Of a DNA stretch of 64,000 bases, positions 12,601 to 22,173 are shown piece by piece. A program made the position numbers and the translations under genes. Source of the stretch: Brasenia schreberi (taxonomy: Eukaryota > Streptophyta > Magnoliopsida > Nymphaeales > Cabombaceae); the NCBI GenBank assembly GCA_036023115.1, contig JAYKKT010000080.1, forward strand, positions 6,709,501 to 6,773,500, in the 5' to 3' direction. The first letter of the stretch is position 1, and every line of letters begins with the position of its first letter. The notes under the pieces were generated by a model, which saw only the letters and a program-made list of their open reading frames with translations, was not told the origin of the DNA and did no database searches.

Positions 12601-15600
12601 ACCTGTTTTCAAGCTTAATTTGTGATTAATCTCTATGAGAGTATCACACGGTTTTGATCGAGATGTTCCTATCGTCTTTCTGTTTTGTGGTCTAAAAACA
12701 GCATCCCAAGTTTAAGCTCTATATAAAGCATTTAATTCTTCATTCATAGAATGAATTCAATCTTGTACTAACTGAGCTTCCTTAAAGGTTTTTGTTTCCT
12801 TTATAGCTAAAATATTGGTTACTAAAACTCTATATCTTTGTGAAAAGCTATCATAAGAAACGAACCGTTCAAGAGGTCTAGAGTCACGACTGGACCTTCT
12901 AGGTATATGGAGTAACATTAGGAGTTCTCCTAGTGTAATATTGATAAAAATGAGTAACATAATGTCTTAAAACCATGTTCATCAATATCATTTTCTACGT
13001 GTATCACATCTTCTCCTAGAATGTCATTAAAAAGGGAACATGAGGAATCATCAATAGAACGAGCGTCATTCATGCCCTTAAATACATATTCATTTTCAAA
13101 AAAATTAACATACCTCGATACATCGAGCTTATCATTTTTATAATCATAACACCTATATCCCTTTTTATTTACTCCATACCCTAAAAATACACATTCTATG
13201 ACACGAGAAGATAGTTTATTATCACAAAATATTTACATCCAAAAATAAACACTTTAGAATAGTTGAACAAAATTTTAAAAAGCTTTTATACAAGACACAT
13301 GTCTTGTAAAATTTAAGATGGCATTCGATTAATTAATTAAACATTAATCATAATAATTTTTACCCAAAAATTCTTAAGAACACTACTAGATAAGAGCAAG
13401 GTTCTTGTGGTTTTCAAAATATGTCGATGTTTACGTTCTAAAATGTCATTTTATTGGAGAGTTTTAGTGCAAGAGATTTGATGTAAAATTTCGAATTTGT
13501 AAAGATGGTTTTTAAACTCTTTAGACATAAACTCTCCTCTTGATTCAGATTTAAAAATCTTGATTTGGGCATTAAATTGATTTTTCACACGATTATAGAA
13601 TATGATAAAGTTTTGAAAGACATCGGATTTAACTTTTAAAAGATATACCCACGTATATCTAGTGAAGTCAATTATGAAAATAACATAGTAAGAAATTCCT
13701 CATTTTAGACAAAACAGGTGTTGGTCCCCATACATACGAGTGAATAATTTCAAAGGATTTTATGGTAATGTGTGTTTTGTATGAGAAGGGTAAGTGATGC
13801 ATTTTGCCAAGTACACAATCTTTGCATAAAAAATTTCAATAGTATTTATTCCAAGAGATCATTCATACAACTTTTGAATGTTAAGATATCCTAATCTTTT
13901 GTGCCATAAAAGAGCATCATTTGACAAAACATTAAGATATCCTATACTATGCAAGTAATCCATGATATAAAGTTCGCCCTCTTTATGGTTACGACTAATC
14001 ACCTTCTTCGAGATGCGAACTTCTACAATACATACTATGGATGAAAAAGTTAAAACACAACTCTTATCCGAAATTTGAGATAAAGAAAGCAAGTTTAAAT
14101 TTAATTTTGGAACAATACTAATCTTGAAAATTTTGAAGTTTTTATTTTGTAAATTACCAACTTTATCAACATTTAATTTTGTTTCATCTGCAGTATAAAC
14201 GCATGATAAGGGCTTTCTAGCACATGAGCTTAAAATTTTTCATTATAAGTCACATAAGAATCCAAGAGGTTGTACCTTTAGTTTCTTCACTTTGTGACAA
14301 TAGAGGATGAAGCTTGTTCTTCTACCAAGGCCACCTTCTTTTTCAATTTAGAGCAATTTGACCTTATTTAACCGGCCTCTCTAAAATTGTGGCAAATGAC
14401 ATCTTTTCTTTCTTTATTTGGTTCTTCGTTTTTTAAATGAGGAGGACGATAAGTTTCATGTTTGCTCCAGGTTTAGATACGATTAGGGCAGTGTGTTTTG
14501 AAGTCTAGCTTAATTCATTCTTGTTTTAGTCATTTGAAGATAGGTAAAAATATCTTTTTTGGTAAAAAAAGGCTTTCGAAGAATAAGAGATGATTTTACC
14601 CCTTTAAATTCTATTTGAAAACTTCTTAGAAATTGATACACAAAATCCTCATTGTCTTCACATTGTCTCTCACTAAGACATTATGTACATTTTTTTTATA
14701 TGCATACAATTGATTCCATATATTATAATATTCACCAAAAAATTTGTTTACCCTTTTATCTCCTTGTCTAAGAGATCAATTTATCTCTTAATGCCATTCT
14801 ATTAGCAACATCACTTTGAACATAGGATTTTTTAAAATATTCTCATGCCTCTCTAACATTAGTAAAATCGACAAAAGTATCCCTAGTATGGTCATTCACA
14901 TTCGTTATTAGCATCTATAGTGTCATTCAATGACCTTCGTATTCTTCTTTTTGCTAAGTGTGACACTATGAAAGGTTCTAACTTCGAACCACTTACATAA
15001 CTCCATAATTTTTTAAAGTATAGGTAATTTTTCATAGATTGGGACCATATTTTTGTAATTTGAGAGTATTAAACGAAAGTTAAACCTTCCTTTATCATCC
15101 ATATTTCAAGAAAAAAAAGATATAATGAGGTAAACTTACAATAAAGCTAAGAGCACTATCGGCATGCTTCCTGAGATGACGAACAATGTTTTCACGATCG
15201 CGAATGACTCTAATACTATGTAATGAAGTCAATGTTTCAATATGGTAGCGGAAGATCGGTGAACACCACCTCAAACTATTAATAAAAAAGCCTTGGAAAA
15301 ACCTATAATCACATATATGCAATGAAGGCACAAATAACAAAAATCAATGTTATTCAATAGTCACAAAAGGCTTAAAAATACATGTCTATGACAGGTGTAT
15401 TTATAGGAGAGAATAAGAGGGAGGGAGAGAGGAGGAACCAACAAGGGGTTGGTCATAGCCAACCCCCAAAAGCTAGATATTCTAGCCGTTGGGGGCCTGG
15501 TGACCATTGGGCCCTCAACGGCTAGCTGGCTATTGGGGCCTAACGGTCCTTGACCCTTGTGATTTTGGGTTCAATCAAACATGAAAATATGGAATATATT

Positions 15601-17468
15601 AAAGTTTATCTTCAGACAGCAATCACACAAGCCGACCTTTCAGTTTTCACTACCTCAATATTTTGAAAGTTGCATTCCGAATTGGAAAATAGAAGGAAAT
15701 AAACAAGTTTGATAAGTCAACAAATATACCATATAAATCTTGTTTAAACTATAAAGTAAAGAAAAGAAGATGAGAATTAACCAAATGTGAAAGATGAAGA
15801 TGATTACAGTGCCTCATGATGATACTTTTCCATCGCCTCCCTCCAGCCTGGCAATATATCTTCCAATAAAAAGAATTCAAATAATCAATACATCAACAAA
15901 ATCCAAGAGAGGCACTTATATACCTTATATAAGGTGACAACATGACATCAGATTGAACAATTCAAATGAAAAACCTTGAGGAACGAAACAGATCAAAAGT
16001 TAACTAGTGATTCAACATGACAGCTAATGTACTACATCATCTTGTTTCACAAGCCAAGATGAATTCTTTCTTTGGTTTTCCCTGCTACATAGCTTCCAAT
16101 CCCCGCTAAGTCAAGTCTCCAATTCCCACTGAGGACATGTATGCGACCTTGGTTTGTTATGCAAGCATGGGTAACAAAATATAACGTGTTTTGGTTGTCA
16201 TCATGGAGTTGGAAGATAACTCTTGCATTACTTTGTTCCCAAGTGCATCAGTATGCTCCCATTTCATGGCTTTGACAACAACTATCTCCATATGATGGTT
16301 TTCGATTTGGGGATCAACATGCGCCAAAATCATGCCCTTGTGAACCGTTTTTGTTACTTTCCGTTTTTAAACAGCAGTAACTTCTCAAGACAAGAATGTA
16401 TGGAGGCTATATTGCTTTCGAGAACTCCATGTTGCTAGTGAATTAGTCAATACGTGATATGATTTGAAGAGTCAAAATTCAAACGTCAATATAGTCTTTG
16501 CTAATTACTGAATGTCCCAACCTTGAAAAGAAACAGCAGTGAGCTTCTCATTTTCACACCTCAGGAACTTATAGCAATCCAAATATAGGAATCTTTGAAA
16601 TTTGATACTGAACATGAACAAGAGGGCTAAAACTAACTGGAACTCAGTGCATGCATTTTGAACAAACAATAAATTCTGTATAAAATGGGCAATTTAGTAT
16701 TGGTTTCTACAGCAAGAAAACACCATATATGATTGGCAACACTAAAAATTGTAGCGAAGCCTTAAGCATCATGCTCATCAGTTATACCAAGTAGGGTATT
16801 GAACGTCGAGGTTAGCTAGAGCTTGGTCATTTAACAAAAAGAGAGTTAAAACAGCAGGTCTCCCAAGAGCGGAAATCTTTCACAAGGATTAAAGCGCAAA
16901 TAAGAAATCAAGGGAGGCCTCGTACCCGAAGAAGGCCAACGATTTGGTCCAAAGAAGGGCTTCTGAGAACGCGAGTCGTCTTCATGAGTCTCTACCCCGA
17001 TATAGTATCCTTCCTTATAGTCACCTAATCAATCAAAACTCAATGCCAACAGTACAACAATTGTGTGTGTAGCGAGACAGACAGACAGACAGACAGACAG
17101 AGAGAGAGAGAGAGACCAGTTATTTGCTTTTCGGGGTCGAGAAGCTCATCGAACATGGGAGTGTAGCCTCTATGTTTTTCGTTCCTCAACACCTTCATTT
17201 TCTCGTCCAAAGGGAGGTCGAAGAATTTCTTGCTCTGTGCGAAGACTTCATCCATCAAGTCCTGGCTGATTCCGTGGTTTATTACGTAGAAAAAACCCGA
17301 ATCCTTGCACGCCTGCATCAAATTCAAAAAGTTCTGTCACGTTCCTATAGAAACCAATATGATATGAGAGAGAGAATGAGAGTCATTTGCCTGCTTAAGA
17401 AGGTAGACTGATTTCTGGATATCGGGTTCGGAGAGATCGATGCAATTCAGGGTAGCAGATTTCGACAT
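613..17468 (-). CDS. 2-oxoglutarate/Fe(II)-dependent dioxygenase, 11 exons, 326 aa
   Basis: Exons on the minus strand, in order: 17391-17468, 17117-17312, 16926-17024, 15808-15859, 6390-6511, 6211-6311, 6082-6140, 4850-4906, 1802-1847, 1084-1163, 613-703. They total 981 nt, keep phase at every junction and end in TGA. The N-terminal dioxygenase domain carries [11 protein letters not shown] (residues 30-40). The double-stranded beta-helix core has the iron ligands H198 and D200 (GAHSDYG) and H259 (STLHRV), and the 2-oxoglutarate-binding R268-x-S270. The length fits the isopenicillin-N-synthase-like soluble oxygenases. From memory of the family it resembles the plant proteins annotated as hxnY/UPF0676-like; the substrate is unknown. 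Intron 1 is GC-AG, and intron 2 opens directly on a CT microsatellite. Intron 4 (9.3 kb) and intron 8 (3.0 kb) contain LINE and Copia insertions, but the reading frame is intact. The start codon was chosen because the first exon gives [13 protein letters not shown] and joins in phase. Confidence 0.93.
2078..2356. repeat. 29-bp direct repeat pair in dioxygenase intron 9
   Basis: The same 29 bp occurs at 2078-2106 and 2328-2356 with no visible mismatch. It starts AGAGGAAATTCAGG and ends TAAGACAGG. The 221 bp between the copies match no element I recognise. It could be a local duplication or the footprint of an old insertion. Confidence 0.7.
2389..4375 (-). mobile_element. 5'-truncated RTE LINE (copy A)
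   Basis: The element is antisense on the plus strand and sits inside dioxygenase intron 8. Its 3' end lies at the left, a CAA-repeat (the TTG tail) followed by the family end CCGTCTAGTATGGGAAAAGG in complement. It matches the full-length copies at 8794 and 35933 but lacks the endonuclease region. It also has an internal deletion of about 90 bp near 4284 relative to the other copies. A likely target duplication TTTAAAGAAA occurs at 2379-2388 and 4376-4385; its first bases coincide with element sequence, as expected for microhomology at the 5' junction. Confidence 0.93.
2427..4034 (-). pseudogene. LINE reverse transcriptase, broken frame
   Basis: Translation from 4034 to 2910 gives a reverse transcriptase with [20 protein letters not shown] and the catalytic FADD motif ([11 protein letters not shown]). 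The frame stops just after NAGWLK near 2910 and resumes in another open stretch (2825-2427) that carries the C-terminal RWFGHIERR and [11 protein letters not shown] region and ends HVADPV. The other copies read through this position, so the break is a lesion in this copy. The whole is a non-functional 5'-truncated RT. Confidence 0.9.
6777..6988 (+). mobile_element. Short composite LINE-derived element (212 bp, copy 1)
   Basis: The first ~145 bp match the 5' leader of the full-length LINE (begins AACTCCGCC; contains CCCAAGCCCGGATAAAGGAG). The last ~65 bp match its 3' end (TAGTATGGGAAAAGGCTTAG and TTG tail). The whole endonuclease and RT region is absent. It is flanked by a 17-bp target duplication, AAGTAATATGTACAAAA, at 6760-6776 and 6989-7005, so it inserted as this short form. 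It encodes no protein and would depend on LINE enzymes supplied in trans. It sits in dioxygenase intron 4. Confidence 0.9.
7080..8000 (-). mobile_element. Decayed Copia 3' end: RNase H and probable LTR
   Basis: Minus-strand translation of about 8000-7533 reads like the Copia RNase H domain and C-terminus, with segments such as [28 protein letters not shown] and [14 protein letters not shown], interrupted by stops. Downstream on the minus strand, from about 7514, comes sequence starting TGTTAATCTG with a TATAAATA box (about 7323-7330), consistent with a 3' LTR. The LTR ends are not proven because no intact partner LTR is visible. Confidence 0.65.
7895..8598. repeat. Tandem duplication, ~352-bp period
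   Basis: The segment starting AAGAAATTAGAGG at 7895 recurs at 8247 as a diverged copy. Shared landmarks are GCAATTAATTTAAAAAA, GGTTAGAATTGTTAAATGGAA and TTGATAAACATCAAGAAAGTGAT. Each unit joins a bit of Copia RNase H coding sequence to an LTR-like segment, so the duplication happened after one element inserted into another. Confidence 0.8.
8907..9719 (+). CDS. LINE endonuclease domain (frameshifted from RT)
   Basis: The 270-codon frame carries the apurinic/apyrimidinic-like endonuclease that nicks target DNA for target-primed reverse transcription. Visible motifs are [10 protein letters not shown] (about residues 95-104), the metal-binding glutamate in CLQETKW (about 125-131) and GGDLNGHVG (about 230). 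The first ~85 residues are repetitive leader translation and may not be real protein. The frame ends prematurely at NFAVI because two bases are missing near 9709-9714 compared with copy C, which reads straight on into the rest of the endonuclease. Confidence 0.85.
   Translation: MDYKNYEHCFGAFPPSDVLQSPNAVRSKQGPLHFRPNVVNQLQRGFPHHGRVWVKKLVPLHCRPNVVKNFQRGSLHFDYERMRGVRKLVLDNKIRIGSWNIGTLSGKLMEVVDTMIRRKIHILCLQETKWVGEKAKEIEDIGFKLWYSGKEKARNGVGIIINKDLKESVVDIQRYGDRIMTLKLVLGAEVLNIVCAYAPQVGLEDSIKTVFWEELDKVFQKIPQREMICLGGDLNGHVGKEALGYQGIHGNFGYGDINEEGREILNFAVI
9706..12003 (+). CDS. LINE endonuclease end plus reverse transcriptase
   Basis: The 765-codon open frame opens with the end of the endonuclease (QIDYFICRK and the catalytic-histidine motif TQHRLL, about residues 57-62). 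The RT follows: [12 protein letters not shown] (about 300), [10 protein letters not shown] (about 428-437), [10 protein letters not shown] (about 487) and catalytic F520-A-D-D523. The C-terminus has RWFGHIERR and [11 protein letters not shown]. It ends at a TAG where copies A and C read TGG, so it is about eight codons short. The listed start is only the first ATG of the open frame; in an intact element this would be continuous with the upstream endonuclease. Confidence 0.88.
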   Translation: MLSFDLFIVNTIFKKRDEHLITYKSGLSQTQIDYFICRKKDRACCKDCKVISGESLTTQHRLLVMDLQIKKWTKKKRVHRAIRTKWWNLKSEKEDIFKQKVLQGDVWNYVGTPSDMWNNMAIHIRKVAKDVLGVSKGGVPAQKEAWWWSEVVQNKIKAKRACYKLHYAKKTSETLEAYKKAKKEAKKAVSEAKAKIWEDLYKKLNSKEGERDIFRIARARDKKTKDLNYVRCIKDEDEKILVANDDIRNRWKNYFYNLFNENNDVSISLGDLAKSEKYINHNFYRRIQKNEVKEAPKHMKSGKSVGPDNIPIEVWKILGEIGITWLTRLFNEIWKNQKMPEEWRASTLIPIYKNKGDIQNCANYRGIKLMSHTMKLWERIIERRLRQVSSTTENQFGFMPGRSTIEAIHLLRRLMEHFRAKKKDLHMIFIDLEKAYDRIPREVLWRTLEKRGIPLTYINLIRDMYDGAKTCVRTYEGMTDFFEVNIGLHQGSTLSPYLFIMVMDELTKHIQDEVPWCMLFADDIVLVEESKEKVNRKLELWRETLESKGLRLSRTKTEYMECKFDHLVTSEDMEIKIGTHCIPQKESFKYLGSIFQSDGRIDGDVTHRINARWLKWRGASGILCDKKIPLKLKGKYYRAAVRPAMFYGSECWAVNHQHVQKMSVTEMKMLRWMSGHTRKDRIHNEVIRNKLGVAPIEDKMREHRLRWFGHIERRSKEEPVRRLENLNLESIKRGRGRPQKCWKETIKNDLAYWELTANMAHDRDL
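12184..12519 (-). pseudogene. Copia RNase H fragment
   Basis: This minus-strand reading frame has the Copia RNase H pattern: [25 protein letters not shown], then [22 protein letters not shown]. The following catalytic stretch is degraded ([14 protein letters not shown]). It belongs to the Copia split by the LINE at 8794-12068 and continues, out of frame, at 8793-8636. Confidence 0.75.
15222..15600 (-). promoter_or_regulatory. Probable LTR/promoter of a decayed Copia
   Basis: On the minus strand this piece has a GC-richer upstream part, a CT-rich stretch and a TATA box (CTCCTATAAATACACC, about 15400-15415). About 200 nt on is a degenerate primer-binding-like sequence (GTATTAGAGTC near 15206-15217). 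This order suits the 5' LTR of the minus-strand Copia remnant to its left. I could not match it to a 3' LTR. Confidence 0.4.
17313..17390 (-). other. GC-AG intron 1 of the dioxygenase gene
   Basis: The only donor that keeps the frame between MSKSATLNC...LLKQ and ACKDSGFF is AAGCAG|GCAAATG, with acceptor TTTGATGCAG. No GT occurs within the first 40 nt of the intron. The intron is 78 nt. GC donors are a known minor class, but here AAAT replaces the usual AAGT, which is weak. Confidence 0.85.
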
Positions 17469-19095
17469 GGTGGCGTGTATGTGGATGTGCGTGAGAGAGA
17501 GAGTTGCAGAGCGCGATATGTGTACACTAAGGCATCACATGGCGCGGTGTGTACATTTGGCCTTCACATATTTTCTCATCTTATAGAAGCGAAAGGGCGC
17601 GAACAGAATACATATTAAATGTAGAATACTTTTTACGGTACGAAGACGGCTTCCCGTCCTTTTCTGGAAAAGCAGAGGATCCATTTCCAATTGAAACGTT
17701 TGAGAGGGACCTGTGTTGTCTGGCTTAACATGGTTTTCATATACAGTGATATACATAAAATATACATATATATATATTCAATTTGTATACATATATATAT
17801 ACAAATATATATAGAAAAACTGGTATATCTTAACATTTTAAGTGTTACCAAATCTAAACAAATCATGGCATGTGTGTGGGTGTGCGTGAGAGAGAGAGTT
17901 GCAGAGCGTGTACACAAAGGCATCACATAGCGCGGTGTGTACATTTGGCCTTCACATATTTTCTCATCTTACAGAAGCGAAAGGGCACGAACAGAATACA
18001 TATTAAATATAGAATTATCTACTTTTTACTGTATGAAGACAGCTTCCCGTCCTTTTCTGGAAAAGCAGAGGATCCATTTCCAATTGAAACGTTTGAGAGC
18101 GACCTGTGTTGTCTAGCTTAACATGGTTTCCATATACATATAATATACATACATATCCATAATCAATTTGTATACTTATATATATAGAAAAACTGATATA
18201 TCCTAACATTTTAAGTGCTACCAAATCTAAACAAATCTCAACCAATTGAGGATAGCAGATTTCTACATGATGGCATGTATGTGGGTGTGCGTGAGAGAGA
18301 GAGAGTTGCAAAGCGCGATATGTGTACACTAAGGCATCACATAGCGCGGTGTGTGTACATTTGGCCTTCGTATATTTTCTCATCTTACAGAAGCGAAAGG
18401 GCGCCAAGAGAATACATATTAAATATAGAATTATCTACTTTTTACGGTACGAAGACGGCCTCCCGTCCTTTTCTTAAAAAGCAGAGGATCCATTTCCAAT
18501 TGAAACGTTTGAGAGCGACCAGTGTTGTCTGGCTTAACATGGTTTCCATATACAGTGATATACATATAATATACATACATATCTATAATCAATTTGTATA
18601 CTTATATATATAAAAAAACTGGTATAACCTAACATTTTAAGTGTGACCAAATCGAAACAATTCTCAACTATCTATCGATGCAATTCAGATAGCAGATTTT
18701 GACATGGTGGCATGTATGTGGATGTGCGTGAGAGAGAGAGAGAGAGAGAGAGTTGCAGAGCGCGATATGTGTACACTAAGGCATCACATAGCGCGATGTG
18801 TACAATTGGCCTTCACATATTTTCTCATCTTAAAGAAGCGAAAGGGCGCGAACAGAATACATATTAAATATAGAATTATCTACTTTTTACGGTACCAAGA
18901 CGGCTTCCTGTCCTTTTCTGGAAAAGCAGAGGATCCATTTCCAATTGAAACGTTTGAAACGTTTGAGAGGGACCTGTGTTGTCTGGCTTAACATGGTTTC
19001 CATATACAGTGATATATATATATATATATACTCAATTTGTATACTTATATATATACAAATATATATAGAAAAACTGGTATATCCTATCATTTTAA
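17437..19095. repeat. Four tandem copies of dioxygenase promoter plus start of exon 1
   Basis: The landmark GCAGAGGATCCATTTCC recurs at 17672, 18065, 18481 and 18926, with steps of 393, 416 and 445 bp. Each unit also has a GTGCGTGAGAGAG run, AGCGCG(G/A)TGTGTAC, GAAGCGAAAGGGCGC and a TA-rich end. The first unit includes the real start codon and 32 bp of exon 1 (17437-17468). The fourth carries a copy of that exon piece (18675-18706), in which one base is lost and the frame hits TGA after MSKSAI. In unit three the ATG is followed at once by TAG. The open frames across this block are shadows of the repeat. Confidence 0.92.
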
Positions 19096-19300
19096 GTGCT
19101 ACCAAATCTAAACAAATCTCAACCATCTATCTTGGATGATGGATGGTTGAGATTTGAATCTATAAGTAAAAGGTATATGTGTACTTTTTATAGATATTTT
19201 ATTTACATGAGTATTTTTGTTTTTCAAATTTTAAATCTTAAACATCAATCATAAAAAAATAGATGGTTGAAATTTGTTTGAAGGTACTAGAATATAGCAG
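19073..19300. mobile_element. MITE-like element with terminal inverted repeats (copy 1)
   Basis: The arms read AAACTGGTATA...TACCAAATCTAAACAAATCTCAACC on the left and, in complement, AAACTGCTATA...TACCTTCAAACAAATTTCAACC on the right. A second hairpin (CTCAACCATC...GATGGTTGAG) lies inside. It encodes nothing. A related copy is at 57950-58175. The left arm ends each of the four promoter repeat units just upstream, so the MITE was probably part of the original unit. The superfamily is not assignable from this alone. Confidence 0.7.
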
Positions 19301-20030
19301 TTTACTTTCTCTACTATATAGGAGAGTTAGATTTAAGGAACCCATAAAATAGAAAATGATAAGGAATATATGTGATTAGATATTTGAATTAAAAGTAGTT
19401 TTATATTTTTATTTTATATTTATCCTTTATTTCCACTGTTTACATCGAATATTTTATGTTTTATCATCTCAATTGTTTATCTCAAAGATTGAATGGTTAT
19501 GTGGTTATACTTTATTTGAATGGTTATCTTTATCTTCAACTGTTAATTTCAAAAATTGAATGGTTGTAATAGATTTATTGTGGTTTTCTATTTATGTGAG
19601 GTCCCTAAAGTTAAACTCTCTCTTTATATTTATATATGTGTGTATCCATGTACGTGCATATACAAGTACATGTCAACCCAAGCACAACAGTTTATGTGTG
19701 ATTTATGTTCATCTGAAACTAAACACGAGCATGACTATCATTAGGAGTGTGCATCCGTCAGTTTAGTTCTATTATTCGGTTTACTCTCTCTGGCTGAATT
19801 ATTATATATATTTAATTTTTTGGTTTTTAAACCTCTAAGATAAACTAATCTTTTATAATAATGTAAACCAAACCCGAACCAATTTCCACTAGAACAGAAT
19901 CGGAAAAAAAAACGGGTATATCCTAATGGTGCTCACCCCTAGTTACCACGAGACACCATCAAACAGCCCAGTTATTTTACCAGCCCTATGGTGAATAAAA
20001 ACACTAATTACAAGTTATACGCATCTTTCC

Positions 20031-20140
20031 TTTTTGGGGTACAATGGGAGGGAGGCTAAAACTAACTGCGTGCCTTGGTATTGACCTCATGATCTTCAAG
20101 ATTGTTACTTAACACCCTAACCAAGTGAGCTATTTTTCTT
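20031..20140 (-). mobile_element. tRNA-derived SINE-like sequence (copy 1)
   Basis: Minus-strand reading shows a box-A-like TAGCTCACTTGG, then a box-B-like GAGGTCAATACC about 45 nt later, then GCCTCCCTCCCATTGTA. The same order appears at 21190-21282, 21820-21925 and 25265-25390. No cloverleaf can be formed, so it is not a functional tRNA gene. Confidence 0.6.
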
Positions 20141-20422
20141 TATGCAATCCCACATTATTGATCCATGTATGATATCTCAGGTTGTATAGTTTAACCAAAT
20201 TTCGTCAATTGGATTACGAGTCTGATGCAGCTACAAACAATCGTAGTAAGATATTAACTTTAATACATCCAACAGGAAGCCTTTGCCCTCGTGCTCAAAG
20301 AAGGCATTTGGTTTGACCTTCCATCGATCAGCCGTGAATGCACCATACCCCACAGAAACACACGGTCCAGCAGTGATGATACCAATAAAGATCGTCTCTG
20401 AGTTTCACTACAGGGCCATTGC

Positions 20423-20432
<10 letters not shown>

Positions 20433-20476
<44 letters not shown>
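20433..20476. repeat. (TG)n(AG)n microsatellite
   Basis: An uninterrupted TG run is followed directly by an AG run in the intergenic DNA between the two host genes. The open frames crossing it on both strands are low-complexity artefacts. Confidence 0.95.
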
Positions 20477-21189
20477 TTGGCAGGGTCTATCTGACACGTT
20501 AAATGAGTTAAGTTCCTTGAGCAACCTAAACTCAAATTGTTGGGGGAGAACGGGCTCAGTAAACTGGGTTTGTAAGAATCTTGAAACCAGTTAAAAGTGT
20601 AATACATGCATTTTGGGCTATTTGATGCCGAAAAGGTTGGCCGTAACTGGAAGTAGTGTAATGAAGTCCTATTACCCAACTTGAAATTGAAAATTCAAGC
20701 ATTTGCAATCTTAAATCTGCCTCCTAATTGAACCAGTCGAGCTGATCTTTGCTCCAATTTAACGAGGGCCAAACTTGGCCTGTCGAGCTCTACTCTCAAG
20801 CGATCATGTGTGTTCGGTACTAACTATTTTCTTTGGTTCGGGGTGTTATAGGCTCGCAATGCGTCTTGTCAACATGGCTTAAATAGGCCAATAAGCTGTA
20901 TAGCTAAATGGGAAGTAAAGTATATAACTGCTGAGTTTACCGGTATCATGGGGTGTCAGTGCTTGGGGAATGTTCTAATGTGGTCCTTTCATAGTAAAGT
21001 GGCAGAGTGTGTGTATTCTTCTTTCTTTTTGGTAATATGAAGTGTTATGCTTCTAGGTCTTCCGCATGAATTTGTTCTTCCTTGCTCTTTCAATAGCCAA
21101 CAACTGGTTGTGGCTGCGGCCTTGAAGAAATGTCAAGAGGGGGCGGGGCACAAGGCATATTTGCTGAACTCTCTGTTTTCCTTTTTCCT

Positions 21190-21282
21190 TTTAGTACAAT
21201 TGGGAGGCCAAATCCAAATGCACGCTCGAGTATCGAACTAATCACCTTCAACTTGTGGACAGCTCCCATAGAGAGGTGAGCT
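21190..21282 (-). mobile_element. tRNA-derived SINE-like sequence (copy 2)
   Basis: On the minus strand it has the box-A-like AGCTCACCTCT, the box-B-like TTAGTTCGATACTC and the shared 3' motif GGCCTCCCAATTGTACT. The best-preserved part is box B. It lies between the MFP stop codon and the dioxygenase gene. Confidence 0.6.
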
Positions 21283-21819
21283 GTTGGTGTCGTTTCAAAC
21301 TCTGACTTGAGGCTAGGGGCTGTATAAAAACTAGTTTTTTCTTTTCATGGCCATGAAAAGTTCTAACGTGTGAAGGTCTGTGGAAAATATAGCCATATGG
21401 GAGCCCTGATTTCATCGTCTTTGGAAGGATAGGCCGCCTTATTAGCATCCTTTAGTTGATCCATGATCATGTATGGTGATCAGGTTCAAATGCTTTCTTA
21501 ATTCTGAAAAAGAGAATTTGGTAGCAACAAAAATCTCATTAACACTGGATTTCGGAAGGCATCTTGAACTGAAAGAATACGAAGGGCGTTTAGTTTACTT
21601 GATTATGGTTGAATTCAAATTATGTGCAATATTAGATTTTCATAATTTATATTGCCACTTTGCTATATGGTAGCAAAATCTTGCAATTCACCCATAAACT
21701 TTTAATTCAAATATGAAATGGACACCTAAACACTGTATTGGTCGTCAGTGCTTCATCTTAGGAAATACGGCACATACACTTATTGTAGTGGATAATGTCC
21801 TTAGAACGACACCTTTTCT

Positions 21820-21925
21820 TCCTTTTTTCTGTTACAATGGAGAGGCTGAAGCCAGGTATGCATGCCCCGGCTATCAAACTCAAGACCTTCAACTTGTGAG
21901 TCGAGCCCCCTAGCCAGGTGAGCTC
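21820..21925 (-). mobile_element. tRNA-derived SINE-like sequence (copy 3)
   Basis: The minus strand shows TGAGCTCACCTGGCTAGGGG (box A region), TTGAGTTTGATAGCC (box B region) and then AGCCTCTCCATTGTAACAG. It is about 210 bp beyond the MFP stop codon and could fall within its 3' UTR. Confidence 0.62.
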
Positions 21926-22131
21926 ACTCTGAGTTCATACGACCAAATCTATTATAGTGGATCCTTTGCAGTTCTTATAGATGAAAATAAGTTTCGTACA
22001 ATCAGTTCTTTAGATCAAAAGATCTTTATTTCTCAGCCAATGGCTTCGCAATATTATTTGCGACTTCTGGAACCTTTTCTATCCGAACAGGAGTTCCATA
22101 GAGGAAAATTGATAACCGCCCAAGAGCCGAG

Positions 22132-22173
22132 TTACATCCGTGACCTTGATCCTCCAGTTGTAGTAGGTGCACT
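22132..22173 (-). other. 42-nt terminal coding exon carrying the peroxisomal signal
   Basis: The last exon encodes only [13 protein letters not shown] and a TAA stop. The acceptor is CATCCGCAG. It joins in phase 0 to the KGLPL end of exon 17. The whole PTS1 depends on splicing the preceding 866-nt intron; reading on past exon 17 would add about 36 codons with no PTS1 before a stop. Confidence 0.9.

Larger units (their letters stand above)
8617..15220 (-). mobile_element. Decayed Copia retrotransposon interrupted by a LINE
   Basis: Order on the minus strand: integrase pre-domain (14092-13859, [11 protein letters not shown]), integrase core fragments (about 13850-13400), integrase end and spacer (13260-12600, including [14 protein letters not shown]), then RNase H (12519-12184, [16 protein letters not shown]). 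The RNase H C-terminus continues at 8793-8636, beyond the LINE inserted at 8794-12068. A purine tract (complement of CTCCCCCTCAAGTTGG) lies at about 8619-8634. The RT core is missing between about 12600 and 12540, and stops are frequent. It is non-functional. Confidence 0.8.

Noticed and set aside
17535..19139. Many 60-130-codon open frames on both strands
   Set aside because: They are shadows of the four-fold promoter repeat and of GA/TA microsatellites; their similarity to one another is explained by the DNA duplication.
20260..20679. Overlapping open frames on both strands
   Set aside because: They run through the TG/AG microsatellite and show no conserved domain, splice context or start support.
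21820..21925. Possible tRNA gene on the minus strand
   Set aside because: Box A and B-like motifs are present but acceptor and anticodon stems cannot be formed, and diverged relatives are nearby, which fits a SINE.
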